Positions 24,956-33,851 are shown, counted from the first letter of the stretch. The stretch: DNA of 48,121 nt from Pseudomonadota bacterium (GCA_020161215.1 JAIUOM010000017.1:1-48121), one strand, 5' to 3'. A program made the numbers and translations. The notes: generated from the letters alone by a model not told the origin.

Positions 24956-25093
24956 TCATCGGGCGCGCCCTTTGCCGTCAAACCGTCGTGGGAAAAGAGT
25001 ATATTGCGCCAGAAGGGGTCGATCACCCCGTGGCGGCCGGCACCGGCAACGCCGGCCACGAACGATGGGGTCTGACCAGACAGGAGTCGTTGT

Positions 25094-25651
25094 GTGAAGG
25101 TGCTCAAGCTGTCGGCACAGGGGTTGCCGCAATCCTGGATTTCGCTGGAACAAGCGGTGATCCACTACGCCGCCGATGAGGTGCGCTGGGAAGCCGGTGG
25201 CCAGGTCGCGACCTTCCGCGGTGGCCACAATGCCATCACCGGCGAGCAGTCGATCATCACGGTGAACAGCATCATCGGCACCAAGGGCGTGCCCGGCATC
25301 AACCCGTTCGAGCTGCGTCCGGGCCTGACCAACGCCAAGCTGTTCGCGCGCGACCGCAACGTCTGTGCCTATTGCGGCGGCCACTTCCACGAGAGCGATC
25401 TGACGCGCGAGCACATCATCCCCTTCGCCCAGAACGGCCGCGACCACTGGATGAACGTGGTCACCGCCTGCCGCTCGTGCAACCACCGCAAGAGCTCGCG
25501 CACGCCCGAGCAGGCGCACATGCCCCTCTTGTACGCGCCCTACGTGCCCAGCCTGTGGGAAGACTTCATCCTGCGCAACCGCCGCATCCTGGCCGATCAG
25601 ATGGAGTTCCTGAGCCGGGGCTTGCCCAAGACCTCGCGCCTGCTGCAGTAG
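25094..25651 (+). CDS. HNH endonuclease family protein
   Basis: A 185-residue protein with a central HNH nuclease fold. CAYCGG (near 92-97) and CRSCNHRK (near 126-133) supply two CxxC zinc ligands. REHIIPFAQNGRDHWMNVVTAC contains the HNH His and Asn residues. The N-terminal 80 residues (SWISLEQAVIHYAADEVRWEAG) are characteristic of a widespread stand-alone HNH protein of betaproteobacteria. The GTG start at 25094 follows GGAG with seven bases between. It is divergent from ribF. No restriction-modification or toxin partner is adjacent; its role could be in DNA repair or nicking, which is unproven. Confidence 0.88.
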   Translation: MKVLKLSAQGLPQSWISLEQAVIHYAADEVRWEAGGQVATFRGGHNAITGEQSIITVNSIIGTKGVPGINPFELRPGLTNAKLFARDRNVCAYCGGHFHESDLTREHIIPFAQNGRDHWMNVVTACRSCNHRKSSRTPEQAHMPLLYAPYVPSLWEDFILRNRRILADQMEFLSRGLPKTSRLLQ

Positions 25652-25747
25652 CCGTACGGCCAGACAGCAGCCGGGCCGAGTGCGTTACATGGCCCTGCCA
25701 ACGGTGTCTGCATGCCCCCAAACCGCACCGACTGGTGCGCCTCAAAA

Positions 25748-27559
25748 TCAGCCCCCACCACCCAGCCGACTGGCCAACAGCGCGCGCAGCCGCAATGGCC
25801 GCACCGGCTTGCGCAGCACCGGAAACGTCTGCCCGGCCTGGTGCAGGTGCTGCACGTCTTCACCTGTCATAAGCAGGCCAAGTCGCAGCCCTGGCAGGCG
25901 CTCGTGCGCCTCGCGCAACACGGACAGGCCATCGCGCGCGCCCGGTAGGCGCCAGTCGCTCAGCACGACGTCGAACGCCATCTCGGCGATGAGGGCGCTG
26001 GCCTCCTCGGCGGTGCGCGCGGCTTCGGCCTGCAGACCCCAGCTGTCCAGCAGGCGCAACAAGGCGTCCCGGACCGGCGCGTTGTCTTCCACCACCAGGA
26101 CGCGACCACGCAGGGGCGCCGAAATCGGTGCTGGCCGGGTCGACGCGGGACGCGCTCCCGGCTCGGGCTCGGCGCGCGGCACCTCCAGCGCGAACAGCGA
26201 GCCACGCCCCAGCCGCGAGCGAAACACCACGCGGTGACCCAGCAGCGCGGCCACCCGCCGCACAGTGGATAAACCCAGGCCGACGCCACGGGTCGGATCG
26301 CGCTCGGGATTATCCAGTTGGACGAACTCCTCGAAGATGGTTTCGCTGGCGTCGTCCGGAATACCCTGCCCTGTATCAAACACACACACCACAAGGTGCA
26401 CGCCTCGCCGACGAACACCCAGCAGCACGCCGCCCCGCGCGGTGTAACGAATGGCGTTGGCCAACAGGTTCGACAGTGCGCGTTCCAGCAATGCCGGGTC
26501 GCTGCTCACCCAGGCGGTGGTGCGGTGCACGCGCAGCTGCAAGCCCTTCAGTCTGGCCGCCCCCTCGAACATGCCGGCCAGGCTGTCCAGCAAAGGCTGC
26601 ACGGCCATGGGCTGTGGCGTGGCCAACACCTGACCCGCGTCCAGGCGGGACAAGTCCATCACCACCGCCAGCATGCGGTCCAGCGCATCCATGCACTCCC
26701 CCATGCGGGCCAGCGTGTCGGCGTCCTGGCGTCCGGCCTGCAGCACGCTCAGGTACAGGCTCATGGCCTGCAGGGGCTGACGCAGGTCGTGGCTCGCGGC
26801 GGCAAAAAAGCGCGACTTGGCCGCGTTGGCGGCTTCGGCCTGGGCGCGCTTGTCCTCCAGCTCGCGCACCAGGCTTTCGTTGCGCAGGCGCGTGGCCATG
26901 TCGTTGTGCAGGGTGCGGGCAAAGCGCAGGCCCGCCATCCCGAGCGTCAGCCACAGCAGGACCGAGAAGACGGCACCAAAAAGCTCGTGCCCCTGGCCAA
27001 ACAGCAGCAGTTGCGCGCCCAGGCCCAGCAAGATCGGCGTGAACGAAGCCCACATGGCGGGAGGCCAGCAACAGAACTGGGTGACCGAGCTGGCCGAGAC
27101 AATGGTCGCCAGCGCCAGGATGACAAACACCAACGTATCACCGCCCACCGTCACGACGGGGTAGCCCCAGGACGCGACGACGCAGGCCGACAGGCCGGTG
27201 CGCCACGTGATCGCCCGCAACCACTGGCGAGGGTGCGTGGCGCCACGTGTCCGGGCTCGCTCGGCTCGGCGCAGAAAGGCAAAGCGCTCCAGGCTCAGCC
27301 CATACAGCACCACCGCCGGCGCCAGCGCGTACACCCAACCGATGTCCGACAGCGTCAGCCAGGCGATCAGCGCCGGGCCAATCATGGCCGTGATCAAGGT
27401 GGTGCGAACCCCTTCCAGCAGCAGCGTCAGCGCCCGCCCCTCCAGCTGCAGACGCGTGCCCGCCTCGCTCACCTGGGGAAACATGGCATCGGCCGACAGC
27501 ATCATGCGCCGGCCAAGGCCATGCAGACCCTTGGCGTTTGGTGTCGCGGCCTCAGCCAT
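25748..27559 (-). CDS. Membrane-bound hybrid sensor histidine kinase with C-terminal receiver
   Basis: A 603-residue hybrid kinase. Residues about 45-210 are mostly hydrophobic, with about six membrane segments and no large periplasmic domain. A coiled helix (about 222-248) leads to the dimerisation/phosphoacceptor box FFAAASHDLRQPLQAM with His 257. The ATPase domain has the N box (NLLANAIRYT, near 365), the DTGQGIP G1 box (395-401) and GVGLGLS (425-431). A C-terminal receiver (about 486-598) carries Glu491-Asp492, the phosphoacceptor Asp535 (VLSDWRLPG) and Lys584. The start ATG at 27559 overlaps the upstream response regulator stop by 8 bp, so kinase and regulator are a coupled pair. The receptor-like membrane region suggests a small hydrophobic or membrane signal, which is an inference. 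Confidence 0.92.
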   Translation of the reverse strand: MAEAATPNAKGLHGLGRRMMLSADAMFPQVSEAGTRLQLEGRALTLLLEGVRTTLITAMIGPALIAWLTLSDIGWVYALAPAVVLYGLSLERFAFLRRAERARTRGATHPRQWLRAITWRTGLSACVVASWGYPVVTVGGDTLVFVILALATIVSASSVTQFCCWPPAMWASFTPILLGLGAQLLLFGQGHELFGAVFSVLLWLTLGMAGLRFARTLHNDMATRLRNESLVRELEDKRAQAEAANAAKSRFFAAASHDLRQPLQAMSLYLSVLQAGRQDADTLARMGECMDALDRMLAVVMDLSRLDAGQVLATPQPMAVQPLLDSLAGMFEGAARLKGLQLRVHRTTAWVSSDPALLERALSNLLANAIRYTARGGVLLGVRRRGVHLVVCVFDTGQGIPDDASETIFEEFVQLDNPERDPTRGVGLGLSTVRRVAALLGHRVVFRSRLGRGSLFALEVPRAEPEPGARPASTRPAPISAPLRGRVLVVEDNAPVRDALLRLLDSWGLQAEAARTAEEASALIAEMAFDVVLSDWRLPGARDGLSVLREAHERLPGLRLGLLMTGEDVQHLHQAGQTFPVLRKPVRPLRLRALLASRLGGGG

Positions 27560-28226
27560 CGGTCCCTTGCAACGTGGCGCGGGCCAGCACCACGGCCTGC
27601 AAGCGATTGCTGGTGCCCATCTTGGTAAAGATGGCTTCCACGTGGTTCTTGACCGTGGCCGGGGCGATGCCGAGCGCGCGCGCGATCTCCTTGTTGCTGG
27701 CGCCGGTGGCCAGCTCACGCAACACATCAAGCTGACGCCCGGTCAAGCCGTATGGGCCCGCCACCGGCTCCGACACCGCCACGACAGCGGGAAGATCGAA
27801 CACCGGTTCGCCAGCCGCCAAGCGATTCAGGCTGGCCAGCAGGGCCGACACCTCCAGCGTCTTGGGCAGGTACGCCACCAATCCGGCGTCCCGGGTGCGG
27901 CGCGGCAAACTGGGGTCGTCCAGGCCGGACATCAAACCAATGCTCACATCGGGAAACTGTTCGCGCAACTGCGCGGCACAACGCAAGCCATCGGTGTCTG
28001 GCAAACGGTAATCCAGCAGCACCAAGTCAAACCCCTCGCCGGCCTGGGCCAGCACCTCCACCGCTTCAGGCAGGGTGCCCACGGCGCGCACCCGCATTCC
28101 CGGTGCCTTGTGGCGCAGCGCGGTCGCCAATCCGTCACGGAACAACGGATGGTCGTCCACCAGCAAGACCGCGAAACCATCGAGCGCATCGTTCAACCGG
28201 CTCTCCTTCGCATGGGGTAGGGGCAT
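27552..28226 (-). CDS. LuxR/NarL-family response regulator
   Basis: A 224-residue regulator. The N-terminal receiver (about 17-130) has the acidic pocket VLLVDDHPLFRDG (Asp24, Asp25), the phosphoacceptor Asp72 in LVLLDYRLPDTDG and Lys122 in YLPKT. The C-terminal LuxR-type helix-turn-helix (about 160-218) has GLTGRQLDVLRELATGASNKEIARALGIAPATVKNHV in two short conserved pieces. The start at 28226 gives a normal receiver N-terminus; longer in-frame readings would run into the divergent AraC gene. It is translationally coupled to the hybrid kinase. Confidence 0.93.
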   Translation of the reverse strand: MPLPHAKESRLNDALDGFAVLLVDDHPLFRDGLATALRHKAPGMRVRAVGTLPEAVEVLAQAGEGFDLVLLDYRLPDTDGLRCAAQLREQFPDVSIGLMSGLDDPSLPRRTRDAGLVAYLPKTLEVSALLASLNRLAAGEPVFDLPAVVAVSEPVAGPYGLTGRQLDVLRELATGASNKEIARALGIAPATVKNHVEAIFTKMGTSNRLQAVVLARATLQGTDG

Positions 28227-28350
28227 CACAGCATAGCCCAGCGCCCGGGCCCCGGCATGGGCCAATCGGCCTATTGTGGTCAGCGCCTGATCCACGCACA
28301 CTGCATGTGGCACACGAGAGCCATCGCAGCCACACCCAGGAGGGAAGTCG

Positions 28351-29394
28351 ATGCAAACCATCATTCTCGACAGCGCCGATTTCGCGCCGGCGCAACGCTT
28401 GACACAGTTTCGCGATATGGCCGCGCACATGACGTCGTTGGACATCCACGTCAAGGAAACCGAAGGCTTTGGCGGTCGACTCGACATGCGGTTGGGGCCC
28501 GAGCTGCACATGAGCCGCACGCGCTGGACGCCGGCCCATGTCGAACGCAGTGCCCGGCACGCCTACGACACAGGTGACAACGTGCTGCTGCACATTCCCT
28601 TGAGCGGGCAACTGCGGATTCAGCAGACGGGCGGCGCGCAGGCGGTGGTGCGGCCGGGTGAGCTGTACGTGGACCCCACCGCCGTGCCAGGCGTGGTCGG
28701 CTACGACAGCACCAGCGAATTCCTCTTCATTGGCGCCCCACGCGCCTTGCTGGAACAAAAGGCCGAGGGGCTGGACATCGAAGGCCTCACCCGGCGCAAG
28801 CTGACGCTGGACGGACGTGGCCGGCTGCTGGTCGGGTATGCCGGTGCCTTCATGCGTGAATGCGGATCGCTGGACGAAGACACCCGCGCACTGGCCATCG
28901 ATCAGATTCTGCAGCTCATGAACCGGGTGCTCCGCGGTACGGCGTCCACAGGCAGCACACCCGACGCCGAGCCCGATCTCAAGGCCGCCCGGAGATGGTG
29001 CGTCAAGCAGTTCATTGCCTGCCACCTGACCGATCCGGCTCTGTCACCTGCGCGGGTCGCGGCGGCCTGTGGTCTGTCCGAGCGCTGGATGCGCGCCTTG
29101 TTCGCCGAGGAAGACACCAGCTTTCAGAAGCACGTGCAGGACGCCCGCCTCGAATGGGTCTGGCAACGCTTGGCCGATCCACCCCTGCTCTCGCTGGCGG
29201 AGCTGGCGCTGGCGGCCGGCTTCGGCGATGTGTCCTGGTTCAACCATTGTTTTCGCCGCCGTTACGGCAAAACGCCAAGCCAGGCGCGCGCCGAGGTCTT
29301 GCAGGCCGCCGCCTCGGCGGTGCAAGACCCGGCCCAGTGCCGCCCACCCCGCGACACTGCCGTCAGCCCCAAGACGGGGCACCGGCGCCGCTGA
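28351..29394 (+). CDS. AraC family transcriptional regulator
   Basis: A 347-residue regulator. The N-terminal part (about 1-190) has the AraC-binding-domain-like cupin layout, with VLLHIPLSGQLRIQQTGG and the VRPGELYVDPT turn. The C-terminal part (about 215-325) carries two helix-turn-helix units: ARVAAACGLSERWMRALFAEE and LAELALAAGFGDVSWFNHCFRRRYG, which is the AraC signature, followed by GKTPSQAR. A basic 25-residue tail ends the protein. It is divergent from the response-regulator/kinase pair across a 124-bp gap and lies 85 bp ahead of the run of exported-protein genes, so it may regulate either side. Confidence 0.93.
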   Translation: MQTIILDSADFAPAQRLTQFRDMAAHMTSLDIHVKETEGFGGRLDMRLGPELHMSRTRWTPAHVERSARHAYDTGDNVLLHIPLSGQLRIQQTGGAQAVVRPGELYVDPTAVPGVVGYDSTSEFLFIGAPRALLEQKAEGLDIEGLTRRKLTLDGRGRLLVGYAGAFMRECGSLDEDTRALAIDQILQLMNRVLRGTASTGSTPDAEPDLKAARRWCVKQFIACHLTDPALSPARVAAACGLSERWMRALFAEEDTSFQKHVQDARLEWVWQRLADPPLLSLAELALAAGFGDVSWFNHCFRRRYGKTPSQARAEVLQAAASAVQDPAQCRPPRDTAVSPKTGHRRR

Positions 29395-29479
29395 ACAATC
29401 CTCCCGAAGCAAGTCACCTGCCTTGCCACTGCCATTGCGGCGGCGGCGTGGGCGATTTGTTGGCGGAAAACTGCTTGTC

Positions 29480-30004
29480 ATGCTCCTGAACACCCTGTTG
29501 GCCCTGTGCGGCGCTACCCTGCTCCTGCTCGGCGGCCCCACGCCGGCAAGCCACGCCGACACCCTGGCCTCGTCCGGACATGGCCAGTCGGCGGCCGAAC
29601 GCAGCCTGGAAACGCCGCCCGGCCCGTGGCAAGGCAACTGGCGCGTGACGCGCGACGACCCCCGCCTTCGCACCCGCGCCGGGGCCGAGTTGGCGCGTCT
29701 GCACATCATGCAAGACCAGGGCAGCGGCGAGCTGAGCCTGCAATGGGTCGCGGGGCGTGCCATGTGCGAAGACCCATCGGGCGGTCCGTGCGAATGGTCC
29801 GGGGCGGCCGGAGAGTCGACGCGAGCCACCGCCACCGACCAGGGCGGCCTGCGCGCGCAACTGGCCGTCAGCGCGGATATCGACGACCCCTTCACCCTGA
29901 GCTTTCCGCGCCGTCCGCAAGGCACCGAGGCCGTCGAAGGATGGCTGAGCAGCGCACGCCCAGGGATCCGCTGGCGCGTGTCGATTGAACGCGATGCACC
30001 CTGA
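29480..30004 (+). CDS. Secreted uncharacterised protein
   Basis: A 174-residue protein with a clear Sec signal peptide: hydrophobic MLLNTLLALCGATLLLLGG, then ASHA before Asp at about residue 26. The mature part begins PGPWQGNWRVTRDDP and alternates hydrophobic strands (LHIMQDQGSGELSLQWVAG, LRAQLAVSADIDDPFTLSF) with two Cys (MCEDPSGGPCEW) that could form a disulfide. The predicted all-beta content is lipocalin-like, which is an inference. I do not recognise a named family. It sits at the head of a closely spaced gene run and precedes the DUF3617 gene by 40 bp. Confidence 0.65.
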   Translation: MLLNTLLALCGATLLLLGGPTPASHADTLASSGHGQSAAERSLETPPGPWQGNWRVTRDDPRLRTRAGAELARLHIMQDQGSGELSLQWVAGRAMCEDPSGGPCEWSGAAGESTRATATDQGGLRAQLAVSADIDDPFTLSFPRRPQGTEAVEGWLSSARPGIRWRVSIERDAP

Positions 30005-30044
30005 ACACCCCGCCCGACCCCGGCATGAAAAAAGGAGCGCCACC

Positions 30045-30617
30045 ATGACTCTGCCCCGCCTGTCCCGTCTGCTCAGCTGCGCCGCCATGGCACTGGGCCT
30101 GTCCGCCTGGGTTCAGGCGCAGACCATCCATCCCGGCCTGTGGGAGTTCAAACACGAGATGCGCCAGCCCGGCCAGCCTGGCCAACCCGACCTGACGGCC
30201 CAAATGGCGCAGATGCGCGCGCAGATGGCCAGCCTGCCGCCCGAGGCCCGCAAGATCATGGAGCAGCAATTGGCCGGCATGGGCATGGGCATGGGCGAGC
30301 AGGGCGCCCTGCGCCTGTGCATTCGGCCCGAGGAAGCCGCCCAGGAGCCGATCCGTGAAGGCCACAAGGAAGGCGACTGCACCTACACCCAGGTCACGCG
30401 CAGTGGTAACACATGGCGCGGCCGCATGGTCTGCGCCGACCCGCCCAGTCAGGGCGAGTTCACTACCACCTTGCACAACCCGACCCACTTCGCCACCACC
30501 GCCGTGCTCAAGAGCAGCGAGCTCGGCCGTATCGACGTGAAGACGGACGCACGTCGCGTCAGTGCCGATTGCGGGGCCCTGGCCAAGGCCCCGCGTCCAC
30601 CGACCGTCCGACCATGA
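30045..30617 (+). CDS. DUF3617 family exported protein
   Basis: A 190-residue exported protein. The signal peptide (MTLPRLSRLLSCAAMALGLSAWVQA) ends before Gln-Thr. The mature start IHPGLWEFKHEM is the standard DUF3617 opening. A Met/Gln/Ala-rich segment with repeated GMGMGMG near residue 85 follows. Then come LRLCIRPEEA and a later GDCTYTQ...SGNTWRGRMVCADP with paired Cys, which is the family's C-rich core. The function of the family is not established. AAGGAG upstream supports the ATG at 30045. Its stop overlaps the next start (ATGA), indicating coupling. Confidence 0.85.
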   Translation: MTLPRLSRLLSCAAMALGLSAWVQAQTIHPGLWEFKHEMRQPGQPGQPDLTAQMAQMRAQMASLPPEARKIMEQQLAGMGMGMGEQGALRLCIRPEEAAQEPIREGHKEGDCTYTQVTRSGNTWRGRMVCADPPSQGEFTTTLHNPTHFATTAVLKSSELGRIDVKTDARRVSADCGALAKAPRPPTVRP

Positions 30618-31531
30618 CACCGCGCCATGCCGCGACGCCGCTCGCCGCCTGGCTGGGGTTGACGCTGTGCGCCAGCGCCTCGGCCGTGTCGCTCGACGCG
30701 CTGGGTTGCGCGGCCGGGGTGTACTGCCGCCCGCAAGGGGTGAACCCGGAAGAGGCCCGCGTGGTTCTGAACCTGGGCAGCCAGGCGGAGGCCGAACGCG
30801 CCTTTGTCGAGGCCAGCCGCGACTGGCCCGACAGCCTGTGGCGCTGCGCCGCCACCGGCAGCCAGTGCGGAAGCCTGACCCAAGACGAGGCGCAGGTGCT
30901 GATTCCGATGGGAAGCGAGGCTTTCGCCGCCGCTGAAGTGCTGCGCGGTCGCGTCGAATCGGGCACGCAAGCCGCGCCAGAACCCACGCCGCCCGCGCCG
31001 GTAGGTTCACCCCGCCCTCAGGCAGGCGCACCAACCCCCAGGGCTAACAAGGGTATTCAGGTGGAAACGCCCCAACCCACCCGGCCGACGCCGCCAGGTC
31101 GCGGCGGCATCGAGGTCGAGGTGGCCCGCCCCGGCCCAGCCGAGATCATCCTCCCCGGAGGTCCGCAAGAGATTCAGCCGCTCGACGGCCCCTGGCGTTT
31201 CGTCAATGGGCAGCCCCGCACCGCCGGCAAGTGCCTGCCCGGTATCGGTGCCGCCCTGGCCGGGCAGATGCCGGCGCCCATGTCGGGATCGGCGCGTTTC
31301 GAGCGGCCCTTCCAGGCCTCGCAGATTCTCCGCAACCCCAACGTGAGTTGGCAACGCCTGGCCCCCAACCACTGGCGCGGCACCCTATCCAGCACCCGCG
31401 GAAAGGCCATGCAGGCGCACTGGGACGTGCGCGTGCTCAGCCCCACGCGCATGCAGGGCGACAGCGTGGTGCAGGTGCGCGTGCCCTCGGCCTGCACGAT
31501 CAGCACACCCTTTACGTTCGAGCGCCAGTAG
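30614..31531 (+). CDS. Exported protein of unknown function with DUF3617-like C-terminal half
   Basis: A 305-residue protein with a Sec signal peptide (PLAAWLGLTLCASASA, cleavage near 25). An N-terminal Cys-containing region (about 25-110, four Cys as GCAAGVYC and RCAATGSQC) is followed by a Pro-rich low-complexity linker (about 118-185). The C-terminal domain (about 190-305) begins LDGPWRFVNGQPRTAGKCLPG. It includes NHWRGTLSSTRGKAMQAHWDVRVLSPTRMQGD, a layout like the DUF3617 core of the neighbouring gene. I read it as a duplicated and extended relative, which is an inference. It has an ATGA overlap with the preceding gene and lies 25 bp before the VWA gene. Confidence 0.7.
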   Translation: MTPRHAATPLAAWLGLTLCASASAVSLDALGCAAGVYCRPQGVNPEEARVVLNLGSQAEAERAFVEASRDWPDSLWRCAATGSQCGSLTQDEAQVLIPMGSEAFAAAEVLRGRVESGTQAAPEPTPPAPVGSPRPQAGAPTPRANKGIQVETPQPTRPTPPGRGGIEVEVARPGPAEIILPGGPQEIQPLDGPWRFVNGQPRTAGKCLPGIGAALAGQMPAPMSGSARFERPFQASQILRNPNVSWQRLAPNHWRGTLSSTRGKAMQAHWDVRVLSPTRMQGDSVVQVRVPSACTISTPFTFERQ

Positions 31532-31556
31532 CGCGCCGCCACCTCAGGAGAGTTCC

Positions 31557-32585
31557 ATGCGTCTTACCTTTCTCGCCGCCGGCCTGGCCGCCGTGCTGGG
31601 CCTGGGCGCCCACGCCCAGACCGCCAAGCCGCCCACCGGGCCAGGCCAGTCCCTGCTGGTGCTGGATGCCTCCGGTTCCATGTGGGGACAGATCGGCGGT
31701 CGAGCCAAGATCGAGATCGCGCGAGAGGCCGTCGCCGACATGCTGGCCAACTGGCCGGCCAGCCAACAGCTGGGCCTGATGGCCTATGGCCACCGGCGCA
31801 AGGGCGACTGTTCGGACATCGAGCTGCTGAAGTCGCCCGCGTCCGTGGACAAGGCGGGCTTTCAGCAGGCCGTCAACGCCTTGCAGCCCAGGGGCATGAC
31901 ACCGATCAGCGCCTCGGTGCGGATGGCCGCCGAAACCCTGAAATTCAGCGAGCGCAAGGCCACCGTGATCCTGGTCAGCGACGGCGAGGAAACCTGCCAT
32001 GCCGACCCCTGCGCCCTTGGCCAGGAGCTGGAAAAGCTGGGGGTGGACTTCACCGCCCACGTGATCGGCTTCGACATCGACAAGAACCCCAAGGCCAAGG
32101 CCGAACTGCAGTGCCTGGCCAGCAGCACCGGCGGGCGCTACCTGGACGCCAAGGACGCAGGCGAGCTGAGCGCGGCGCTCAAGACCGTGACCGCCCCACC
32201 CCCGGCAAAGCCCACCCTCAAGCCGCCGGCCGAGACCGAGCCGCGCCTGACCTTGTATGCCGAGGAGAACTTCCAGGGGTATTCGCAGGTCATCGGCCTG
32301 GCCGACATCCGCCCCCCGCACAGCGACGTCTGCATCGTGCCCTCCGACACCACCGAGCCGCTGATCTGCAACATGGTCTCCCACGACATGGCCAGCAGTC
32401 TGCGCGTGGTCGGCCGCTGGAAACTGTGCGAGCACTACGACCTGGAGGGCGCGTGCATCGAAGTCCAGCGCGACGTGGCCGATCTCAAGCAGTTGAGTCG
32501 CCAGCTCAGTTCGGCGCGTTACCTCGGCACGCCAGCCAGCGCAAGCGCACCGGCACCCGCCCGCTCGGGCACCACCCAACGCTGA
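31557..32585 (+). CDS. Exported von Willebrand factor A domain protein with beta/gamma-crystallin-like C-terminus
   Basis: A 342-residue protein. The signal peptide MRLTFLAAGLAAVLGLGAHA ends before Gln21. The VWA domain (about 31-210) has a complete metal-ion-dependent adhesion site: DASGS (37-41), Thr115 in RGMTPISAS and Asp142 in LVSDGEE. The C-terminal region (about 230-324) has RLTLYAEENFQGYSQVI and later WKLCEHYDLEGACIEV with a trailing LSSARYLG. This resembles the paired Greek-key motif of beta/gamma-crystallins (Y/F...E..N/Y.G). Such a fusion points to a calcium- or metal-dependent binding protein at the cell surface or in the periplasm. Its partner is not known; it is in the middle of a five-gene run. 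Confidence 0.85.
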   Translation: MRLTFLAAGLAAVLGLGAHAQTAKPPTGPGQSLLVLDASGSMWGQIGGRAKIEIAREAVADMLANWPASQQLGLMAYGHRRKGDCSDIELLKSPASVDKAGFQQAVNALQPRGMTPISASVRMAAETLKFSERKATVILVSDGEETCHADPCALGQELEKLGVDFTAHVIGFDIDKNPKAKAELQCLASSTGGRYLDAKDAGELSAALKTVTAPPPAKPTLKPPAETEPRLTLYAEENFQGYSQVIGLADIRPPHSDVCIVPSDTTEPLICNMVSHDMASSLRVVGRWKLCEHYDLEGACIEVQRDVADLKQLSRQLSSARYLGTPASASAPAPARSGTTQR

Positions 32586-32594
32586 GGACACTCC

Positions 32595-33851
32595 ATGCAA
32601 CTCATTGAACGCACCCGATCCCTGCTGCTGTCGCCGCGCGCCACCTGGCCAGCGGTGGCCGAATACCCCGACACGCCAGCTCAGGTGCTCGGCGGCCACG
32701 TCGCGCCGCTGGCGGCGCTTTCGGCCTTGGCGGCGTTCATTGGGTATTCGCTGGTGGGCGTGGGGGCCTTTGGCTTCTCGGCGCGCGTGCCGGTGTTGGG
32801 CGGCCTGGCCCAGATGGCGATCAGCTTCGTGCTGACCCTGGTCATGGTCGGCGTACTGGCCTGGCTGATCCAATGGCTGGCGCCGCGGTTTGGTGGAACT
32901 GCCGACCTGCCACGCGCCGTGAAACTGGCCGGCTACAGCGCCACCGCCGGGTTGCTGGGTGGCGTGTTCCAGATCGTTCCGGCGCTGGGCATGCTGGGGC
33001 TGCTGGCGGCGTTGTACAGCCTTTACCTGCTCTACACCGGCCTGCCGGTGCTGATGAAGAACCGCCCCGAGGACACCCTGAAGTACACCGCCCTGGTGGT
33101 GCTGGCGGCTGTGGTCTGCGGGGTGCTGATCGGTGTGCTGGGCAGCCTGCTTTCACCGCGCGGCCTGGGTGGCGTGTCGGTGGGACGCGACATACCCGCC
33201 AGTATCCGCCTCGACACCCCGGGCGGTCAGGTCAGCATAGACACCCGCGACGCCGAGGCCTGGGGCAAGCGCGCCGAGCAAGCCGCCGAAAAGATGAAAC
33301 AGGCCCAGACCCAAGGCGACACCCAGGCCAGTGCCCAAGCCGCGCGCGAGGGCATGGAAGCGGCGGTGGGCGCGGTCGCCAGCATGCTGGGGGGCACTGG
33401 TGGCGTGCGCGACCCCAAATCCGGCCAGCCACCGGCCACCGCCGAACAGCTGGTGGCGGTGTTGCCGAGCACCCTGGCCGAACTGCCGCGCCAATCGTTG
33501 AAGCAGCGCACCTCCCCCGGGCTGAACGTGGCGGAAGTGCGGGCCGTCTACAGTGGCGACGCCGGCCGGCAGTTGGAAGTCTCACTCACCCACCACCGCG
33601 TGCTCGGCCAGGCCGCCCGCATCATGCAAGAAGAAAAAAACGAGGATGCGGAACGTGTCAACCACAAGCGCCGGGACGCCCGCTCCGGTTGGTTCATCGA
33701 CGAGGACTACGCCCGCGACGGCAGCCGAGCCGGCGTCACCGTGATTTTGCCCAACGGCGCCCAGGTGCAGTTGGAGGGTCAGGGCATGGGGCGAGAAGCG
33801 GTTCAGGCGGCGCTGGAAAGTTTGCCGATGGCGCAAATGTCGGCCTGGTGA
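32595..33851 (+). CDS. Yip1 family membrane protein with long C-terminal extension
   Basis: A 418-residue protein. The N-terminal half (about 1-190) has five hydrophobic segments and the Yip1 layout, beginning ERTRSLLLSPRATWPAVAEYP, with GVLAWLIQWLAPRFGG and YSATAGLLGGVFQIVP. The C-terminal half (about 200-418) is soluble, with a helical Ala/Gln/Lys-rich stretch (EQAAEKMKQAQTQGDTQASA) and a domain ending VTVILPNGAQVQLEGQGMG. Short Yip1 proteins are common in proteobacteria; this extension is unusual in size. It starts 9 bp after the VWA gene and ends the run. Its function is unknown. Confidence 0.82.
   Translation: MQLIERTRSLLLSPRATWPAVAEYPDTPAQVLGGHVAPLAALSALAAFIGYSLVGVGAFGFSARVPVLGGLAQMAISFVLTLVMVGVLAWLIQWLAPRFGGTADLPRAVKLAGYSATAGLLGGVFQIVPALGMLGLLAALYSLYLLYTGLPVLMKNRPEDTLKYTALVVLAAVVCGVLIGVLGSLLSPRGLGGVSVGRDIPASIRLDTPGGQVSIDTRDAEAWGKRAEQAAEKMKQAQTQGDTQASAQAAREGMEAAVGAVASMLGGTGGVRDPKSGQPPATAEQLVAVLPSTLAELPRQSLKQRTSPGLNVAEVRAVYSGDAGRQLEVSLTHHRVLGQAARIMQEEKNEDAERVNHKRRDARSGWFIDEDYARDGSRAGVTVILPNGAQVQLEGQGMGREAVQAALESLPMAQMSAW

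Noticed and set aside
25652-25747. A terminator between the HNH gene and the kinase gene
   Set aside because: No stem followed by a T run could be found in this convergent gap.
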